Shown: in pieces, positions 59,410-64,000 of the stretch
Numbering within the stretch: the stretch's first letter is position 1
Layout: each line of letters opens with the position of its first letter
NCBI GenBank assembly: GCA_913055655.1
Contig: CAJXKA010000001.1
Location: forward strand, 62,001-126,000
DNA from: an uncultured Oceanospirillales bacterium
GTDB taxonomy: Bacteria; Pseudomonadota; Gammaproteobacteria; Xanthomonadales; SZUA-36
Reading direction: 5' to 3'
Length of the DNA: 64,000 nt
The notes under the pieces: model-generated
What the model saw: the letters and a program-made list of their open reading frames with translations, nothing else
What the model was told of the DNA's origin: nothing
The model's database searches: none
Position numbers and translations under genes: made by a program

Positions 59410-60141
59410 ATGACTAGATTGACCTTCACTTTGATTCTGGTGGTCTTGGTTACAGCCGTCCCGGTCCTGGCAGACGAAATCGAGACGGTCAGGTCATGGG
59501 ACCACTACCGCGAACTCATGATAGAGGAAGGCGAGCCGGAGGCCGACGCTGACGCGCAGGTCGAACGAATGCTCGCCAGCCTGAACTCGATGGATCGCTC
59601 AGCGGGTGAGGACCGCATCGGCGTGCCCGCGCCCTCATTCGAATTCGACGGCTGGCTGAACTCAGAACCCCTGACGCTCGAAGACCTGCACGGCCAGGTC
59701 GTGCTGGTGCGCTGGTGGACCGAAACCTGCCCCTTCTGCGCCAGCAGCGCGCCAGCGCTGCGCGCGCTCAACGACGAATATTCGCCGAGAGGCTTCACGG
59801 TTGTTGGCGTCTATCACCCCAAGGCAGACCGCGACAGTCCGCTCGACATCGAACGCGTACAGCGCGCCGTGGCCGCTCGCGAACTCGACTTCCCCATCGC
59901 CATCGACTGGGATTGGCGAAACGGGGTGCTTGCCGACTGGTGGCTGACCGGCCCCGACCGCCCGGCCACCTCGGTGACCTTCCTGCTCGACAAGTCCGGC
60001 ATCATCCAGTACGTCCACCCGGGCATGGAGTACCACGAACACCCCATCGCCACCGGCGGCCCTGAAAGTCACATGATGTGCGCCAACGACATGGTCGGCA
60101 TTCGCGATGCGATTGAGCGACTGCTTACCGAGCAGGGGTAG
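59410..60141 (+). CDS. secreted thioredoxin-like (TlpA/AhpC-type) protein
   Basis: 243 residues from MTRLTFTLIL with a signal peptide (1-21, ending VLA). A redox-active CPFC lies in WWTETCPFCASSAPALRAL near residue 105. The fold continues with FTVVGVYHPKADRD near 137 and a C-terminal CANDMVGIRDAIERLL. It probably reduces or oxidises disulfides in the periplasm. The start lies 10 nt after rmuC. Confidence 0.85.
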   Translation: MTRLTFTLILVVLVTAVPVLADEIETVRSWDHYRELMIEEGEPEADADAQVERMLASLNSMDRSAGEDRIGVPAPSFEFDGWLNSEPLTLEDLHGQVVLVRWWTETCPFCASSAPALRALNDEYSPRGFTVVGVYHPKADRDSPLDIERVQRAVAARELDFPIAIDWDWRNGVLADWWLTGPDRPATSVTFLLDKSGIIQYVHPGMEYHEHPIATGGPESHMMCANDMVGIRDAIERLLTEQG

Positions 60142-60226
60142 GTGAATCGAGAGCGTCTGCTTCCGGCCGGATGCGGAAACTTTCGACTTAAAACCCATGT
60201 TCGAAAAGTAGCGACCTGGCTCAGAA

Positions 60227-60358
60227 TCAGCGCAGGGACACCTCCAGGGAAAGGCCCAGCGCAGATGCGAATTTCTCCAGGGTCGACAGCCGGATGTCCT
60301 CGGCGTGATTTTCGATTCGAGAGATGGCTGACTTTTTGGTGTTCAGGCGTTTGGCCAT
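60227..60358 (-). pseudogene. truncated XRE-type antitoxin (HTH C-terminal part)
   Basis: 43 codons from the ATG at 60358: MAKRLNTKKSAISRIENHAE then DIRLSTLEKFASALGLSLEV. This is the second half of a helix-turn-helix antitoxin, which normally starts about 30-40 residues earlier with the first helices. The upstream frame shows only RSASRAE before it meets the SpoIIAA-like gene, whose stop codon is 1 nt before this ATG. It may be expressed but is not a complete domain. Confidence 0.65.
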
Positions 60359-60359
60359 T

Positions 60360-61112
60360 TCAGCGCGACTGGCGCTCCTGCACCGCCCAGGCCAGCGCTT
60401 CGTCCAGTTTGTCGTATTCGAAATGCCGCAGCTCGGCATGGACAAAAATACCGGCCAGGCGCGGCAACGCCGCGAGGAAATGGCTTTCAGTGACCAGCGC
60501 GACGCGATCGGTGCTGCGGTGGTGGTCGCGGACGAAGCCCAGGTGAGCGGTGAACGCCGCGAAGTTATCCCAACCGGGAAAATGCTGCGCGATGATGGCG
60601 ATGCCCTTCAGGTGTCCGCCTGACTCGAGCCATGGATCAACCGCCGCCGCCACCCGCTGGAAATCGCCGGCCTCGAGCTCGCCTTGTGGCTGGAGCACGA
60701 GCAAACCACGGTCCTTGTCCAGCTGAAACTCCAGTTTGCCGGGGTCAGTCGGCTCGCTGATCCATTCGCGAGCGTCGTCCGTGTCCTCCAGGGCATAGAC
60801 CTTCACCTGGCCGGGCATTGCAAAGCCGAAACCGCGCACCATGGTTCTGACCCAGTCCGCATCACTGACTACCGCGACGCGCTCAAAGGCGGCGAGGTGC
60901 CGCATGCCGACCTTTGCGTCCTCCCAGGCGGCAGCGCCGGTAAAGCCGTCAAACGTGTCGTCCAGCACATACAGCAGCCGTACTCGCTTATGTTCTGAGA
61001 GCTTGTTTTCGACAGCGGGGACCATCACGTCGCTGTAATCCCTAGCCGTGATTTCGCCGGAACCGCGGATGGCCAGGACGTTGTCGGGATATCCTTCAAG
61101 TAGCTTCAGCAT
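60360..61112 (-). CDS. tandem SpoIIAA-like (STAS) domain protein
   Basis: 250 residues with two SpoIIAA-like domains. The first starts MLKLLEGYPDNVLAIRGSGE and shows YVLDDTFDGFTGAAAWEDAK near 48. The second starts GKLEFQLDKDRGLLVLQPQG near 128 and ends RHFEYDKLDEALAWAVQ. SpoIIAA-like domains bind small lipids or regulate partners; they carry no catalytic residues. The C-terminus ERQSR comes from a neighbouring HTH gene after a deletion. Confidence 0.85.
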   Translation of the reverse strand: MLKLLEGYPDNVLAIRGSGEITARDYSDVMVPAVENKLSEHKRVRLLYVLDDTFDGFTGAAAWEDAKVGMRHLAAFERVAVVSDADWVRTMVRGFGFAMPGQVKVYALEDTDDAREWISEPTDPGKLEFQLDKDRGLLVLQPQGELEAGDFQRVAAAVDPWLESGGHLKGIAIIAQHFPGWDNFAAFTAHLGFVRDHHRSTDRVALVTESHFLAALPRLAGIFVHAELRHFEYDKLDEALAWAVQERQSR

Positions 61113-61153
61113 GATCTTGTCTCCTGTTGAAAGTGGCCGGGACGCGGCTAGTT

Positions 61154-62002
61154 TTAAGCCTTGCGGCCCAGTGTCACGCGGTCTCGTTTTTCTAGGTCCT
61201 GGCAGGTGTCGACTGATCGGTAACCTTGCGCGGAAAGAATAGCGCGTGCGGCCGGGCCCTGCTCGACACCGTGTTCGACCAGCAACCAGCCGCCCTGGAC
61301 CAGGTGTGAGGTCGCGTCCCTGGCAATCTCCTGTATGGACGCCAGCCCATCGCCTCCCGGCGTCAGGGCTGTGCGCGGTTCGAACCGACAGTCGCCACGG
61401 CCCAGGTGGGGGTCGCCCTCGGCGATGTACGGCGGGTTGCTGACGATACAGTCGTAGGCGCCCTCCAGGGGGTCACACCACGAGCCGTGCACGAACGACG
61501 CATTACGAATGCTCAGCTCGGCGGCGTTGCGGCGGGCCACTTCCAGTGCGTCGAAGCTGATGTCGGTGCCGGTCACCTCGTCGCCGCGGCGTTCGCTGGC
61601 CAGCGCGCAGGCGATGGCGCCGGAACCGGTGCCGAGGTCGGCGACGCGGGCGGGGCCGCTGTTGCCGAGCAGTTCGAGGGCGGTTTCCACCAGCAGTTCG
61701 GTTTCAGGCCGGGGGACCAGGACGTCGGGCGTCACCCTGAAACGCAGCGACCAGAACTCGCGCTCGCCGGTGATGTAGGCGATGGGTTCACCGCGCATGC
61801 GGCGCTCGACCTGGGTGCGGAACGCGTGGGCACGGGCCTGTGGCACTTCCAGTTCCGGGTGGGCGTAAAGAAATGAACGCGGTGTTTCCAGCGCGTGGGC
61901 CATCAGGATTTCGGCTTCCAGCGCGGGGTGTGCGCCGGGGCAGTCCCGAAGCGCGCCGGCCAGGTCGGCCCGCGCGGCTTCGAGATGCTGGCCGATGTTC
62001 AC
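61154..62002 (-). CDS. prmC: peptide chain release factor N5-glutamine methyltransferase
   Basis: 282 residues from the GTG at 62002, whose bases overlap the stop of the RND gene. SAM-binding VADLGTGSGAIACALAS near 120 and the Gln-binding NPPY motif in CIVSNPPYIAEGDPHLG near 184 are both intact. PrmC methylates the GGQ glutamine of release factors. The upstream longer frame lies inside the RND gene. Confidence 0.95.
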   Translation of the reverse strand: MNIGQHLEAARADLAGALRDCPGAHPALEAEILMAHALETPRSFLYAHPELEVPQARAHAFRTQVERRMRGEPIAYITGEREFWSLRFRVTPDVLVPRPETELLVETALELLGNSGPARVADLGTGSGAIACALASERRGDEVTGTDISFDALEVARRNAAELSIRNASFVHGSWCDPLEGAYDCIVSNPPYIAEGDPHLGRGDCRFEPRTALTPGGDGLASIQEIARDATSHLVQGGWLLVEHGVEQGPAARAILSAQGYRSVDTCQDLEKRDRVTLGRKA

Positions 62003-64000
62003 ACGTCCTCCGTCCGGGCTTCGGGGTCTTTGTCGCGCTTGCCGGGCAGTACGTGCGACCAGGCCTCGCGCCACCAGCGGCCGAAGCTGTCCAGGATCAG
62101 GTACAGCGTCGGGATCAGCACAAGCGTGATGGCGGTGGCGAAGACGATGCCGAAGGACAGCGAGGCGGCCATCGGGATGACCAGCTGGGCCTGCAGGCTC
62201 TTCTCGAAAATGGTGATCGGGGCCAGGCCCAGGAAGGTGGTCAGCGAGGTCAGCAGGATCGGCCGGAAGCGGGTGCGCGACGCGTCGATGACGGCGTCGG
62301 TCAGTGGCGTGCCGGCGTCGCGCTCGGAGTTGATGTAATCGACCAGGATCAGGCTGTCATTCACGACCACGCCGGACAGGGCGATGATGCCGAACCAGCT
62401 GATCATCGACACCGGGATGCCCAGCACCCAGTGGCCCACCATGGCGCCGATGATGCCGAAAGGGATCACCGACATGATGATCAGCGGCTGGCTGTAGGAG
62501 CGCAGCGGGATGGCCATCAGCGCGTAGATCAGGAACAGCGCCAGCATGGCGCCCTGCATCAGCTCCACCTGGGTTTCCTGCGCCTGCTGGCTGGAGCCGG
62601 ACAGGCGCGAGCGCACGCCGGGGAACTGCGACAGCACCTCGGGCAGCTCCTTGGTCATGATGTCGCTGGTGATTTTCTCCGGCTCGAACTTCTCCTTGTC
62701 CACCTCGGCGGTGATGCGCACGGCGCGCTCGCGGTCGAAGCGCTGGATGAACAGCGGGCTTTCACTCATCTCGACCTCGGCGACGGCGCCGAATGGCACG
62801 CGGCCGCCCTGGGGCGTGCGGATGCGCATGTCTTCCAGGTAGCCGACGGAGTCGCGCTCCGATTTCGGGTAGCGCACCATCACCTTGACCTCGTCCTGGC
62901 CGCGCTGCACGCGCTGCACCTCGACGCCGTAAAAGGCGCCGCGGACCTGGTTGGCCAGGTCGGACAGGGTCAGGCCCAGGGCCTCGGCCTCGGGCTTGAT
63001 GTTCAGCTTGATCTCGGGACGGCCACGCTCGTAGCTGTTGCGCACGTCATAGACGCCGGCGTAGCCGCGCACGCGTTTTTCCAGTTCCTGCGAGGCGCGG
63101 GCGACCTGGTCGATGCTGGCGCCGATCAGCTGGATCGAGATGGCCGGTCCGCCCCCGGGGCCTGCAGCGCCGGAAAAGCCCAGTTGCTTGACGCCGGGAA
63201 TCTCGCCCACGGCGGCGCGCCAGCGGCGCAGCACCTCGGGGCCCTGGATGGTGGCGTCTTCATCCTTGACCAGCTCGGCGACGATCTGGCCGGACGTTTC
63301 CGAGCGCGCGAAAGCCAGCAGGTGGCTGATCACGGCGCCGGATTCCACGCTGATTTCGTCGCTGACCTCGGCGTCGACCCGGCGCAGGCCGTCCTGCACG
63401 CGGTCGAGCGCCTCGTGGGTGCGGTGCGCCGGCGTGCCCTCGTTCATCTCCAGGTTCACCATCAGGAAGTCGGCCGCGATGTCGGGGAAGAACACCACGC
63501 GCAGCACGCCGCCGGCCACCAGGCCGATGGACAGGATCAGCAGCGAGATGAACGCCGAGAGCGTCAGCCACTTGCGTCGCAGGCAGCGCGCCAGGAATGG
63601 CGCGTAGCGGTTGTCGACGAAGCGGTGCAGGCCCTCGCTGAAGAACCGCTGGAAGCGGATGAACCGGTTGTGCGTGCCCTCGCCGTAATGTTTGACCTTC
63701 ATGTGCGCGAGATGCGCCGGCAGGATCAGCTTCGACTCGACGATGGAGAACGCCAGGCACAGCACCACCACGTAACCCATTGAGCTGAAGAACACGCCGG
63801 AGGGCCCGCTGACCATCAGCACCGGGATGAAGGCGGCGATGGTGGTCAATACGCCGAAAGTGGCCGGGATGGCCACGCGCATGACGCCGTCGACGACATT
63901 CTCGGTCGAATGCCCCTTGGCGCGCATGTTCGTGTACGCCGATTCACCCACGACGATGGCGTCGTCAACCACGATGCCGAGCACGACGATAAAGCCGAAC
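61999..64000 (-). CDS. RND efflux transporter, C-terminal two thirds (cut by right edge)
   Basis: The frame is open to the right edge, and at least 667 residues are visible. The proton-relay helix VLGIVVDDAIVVGESAY (Asp-Asp) lies near the edge, followed by helices and the long periplasmic loop. Typical later motifs are SWFGIIALSGVVVNDSLILV near the end and RFRPILLTSLTTFLGLAPI. It belongs to the AcrB/MexB-like hydrophobe/amphiphile family, probably the CzcA- or NolG-type branch. The membrane-fusion partner should lie beyond the window. Confidence 0.93.
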   Translation of the reverse strand, partial: FGFIVVLGIVVDDAIVVGESAYTNMRAKGHSTENVVDGVMRVAIPATFGVLTTIAAFIPVLMVSGPSGVFFSSMGYVVVLCLAFSIVESKLILPAHLAHMKVKHYGEGTHNRFIRFQRFFSEGLHRFVDNRYAPFLARCLRRKWLTLSAFISLLILSIGLVAGGVLRVVFFPDIAADFLMVNLEMNEGTPAHRTHEALDRVQDGLRRVDAEVSDEISVESGAVISHLLAFARSETSGQIVAELVKDEDATIQGPEVLRRWRAAVGEIPGVKQLGFSGAAGPGGGPAISIQLIGASIDQVARASQELEKRVRGYAGVYDVRNSYERGRPEIKLNIKPEAEALGLTLSDLANQVRGAFYGVEVQRVQRGQDEVKVMVRYPKSERDSVGYLEDMRIRTPQGGRVPFGAVAEVEMSESPLFIQRFDRERAVRITAEVDKEKFEPEKITSDIMTKELPEVLSQFPGVRSRLSGSSQQAQETQVELMQGAMLALFLIYALMAIPLRSYSQPLIIMSVIPFGIIGAMVGHWVLGIPVSMISWFGIIALSGVVVNDSLILVDYINSERDAGTPLTDAVIDASRTRFRPILLTSLTTFLGLAPITIFEKSLQAQLVIPMAASLSFGIVFATAITLVLIPTLYLILDSFGRWWREAWSHVLPGKRDKDPEARTEDV

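Noticed and set aside
61840-63783. 647-codon plus-strand ORF opposite the RND gene
   Set aside because: Shadow ORF with His/Gln/Asp-rich translation; the RND motifs are on the other strand.

Overview
This is high-GC (roughly 60-65 % by eye) gammaproteobacterial DNA. The gene set (acetoacetyl-CoA synthetase beside EtfAB and ETF-QO, PhoP/PhoQ-like pair, MazG, RmuC, PrmC, DusA, GH95, sulfatase, TRAP transporter, DUF885 and M28 peptidases) suggests a free-living, probably marine or saline heterotroph of the Xanthomonadales/Chromatiales type (Wenzhouxiangella-like). That placement is inference. I see no rRNA, tRNA or CRISPR.

Layout. 1-4.8 kb: housekeeping and accessory genes (DUF1905/YdeI, DUF1801, GNAT, a NarL/DesK-type two-component system, a DUF2306 membrane protein). 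4.8-22 kb: a long minus-strand run of small accessory genes: toxin-antitoxin modules (HicAB, HicB, BrnTA, ParE/RelB-like, a zinc-containing HicA-like pair), acetyltransferases, VOC, DUF1810, HEPN and several membrane or secreted orphans. Broken genes are mixed in: a mismatch-glycosylase remnant, a DUF2200 stub, a decapitated hicA, an internally deleted parE, an AraC tail with a stop, and a zinc-ribbon gene split by a stop codon. Two nearly identical DUF6998-like copies lie at 20.0 and 21.7 kb.

22.15-27.64 kb: visibly AT-richer, with four minus-strand cassettes separated by attC-like sites. They encode a RloC/PrrC-like ATPase with a zinc hook, an FRG-domain protein, a DUF4145 protein and a protein resembling class III nucleotide cyclases. 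I read this as an integron cassette array without a visible integrase, carrying probable phage-defence genes.

27.7-33.8 kb: aacS-etfA-etfB and ETF-QO, interrupted by a 0.7 kb insert carrying a possible toxin-antitoxin pair and bordered by heptamer repeats in opposite orientation. 33.9-52.1 kb: a catabolic locus with GH95 fucosidase, sulfatase, alpha/beta-hydrolase, GH172, M28 peptidase, TRAP DctPQM, an M81 (MlrC) peptidase, an XRE-cupin regulator divergent from a beta-lactamase-fold hydrolase, and an L-fucose-isomerase-like protein. Together these could degrade and import a sulfated, fucose-containing polymer and peptides.

52.1-64 kb: core genes (FKBP, dusA, an arginine-deiminase-like hydrolase, PepSY-RR-HK operon, mazG, rmuC, thioredoxin-like, SpoIIAA-like, prmC and an RND pump cut by the right edge). 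Two large hairpins with unrelated stems but the same 25-nt loop lie at 54.6-54.85 kb.
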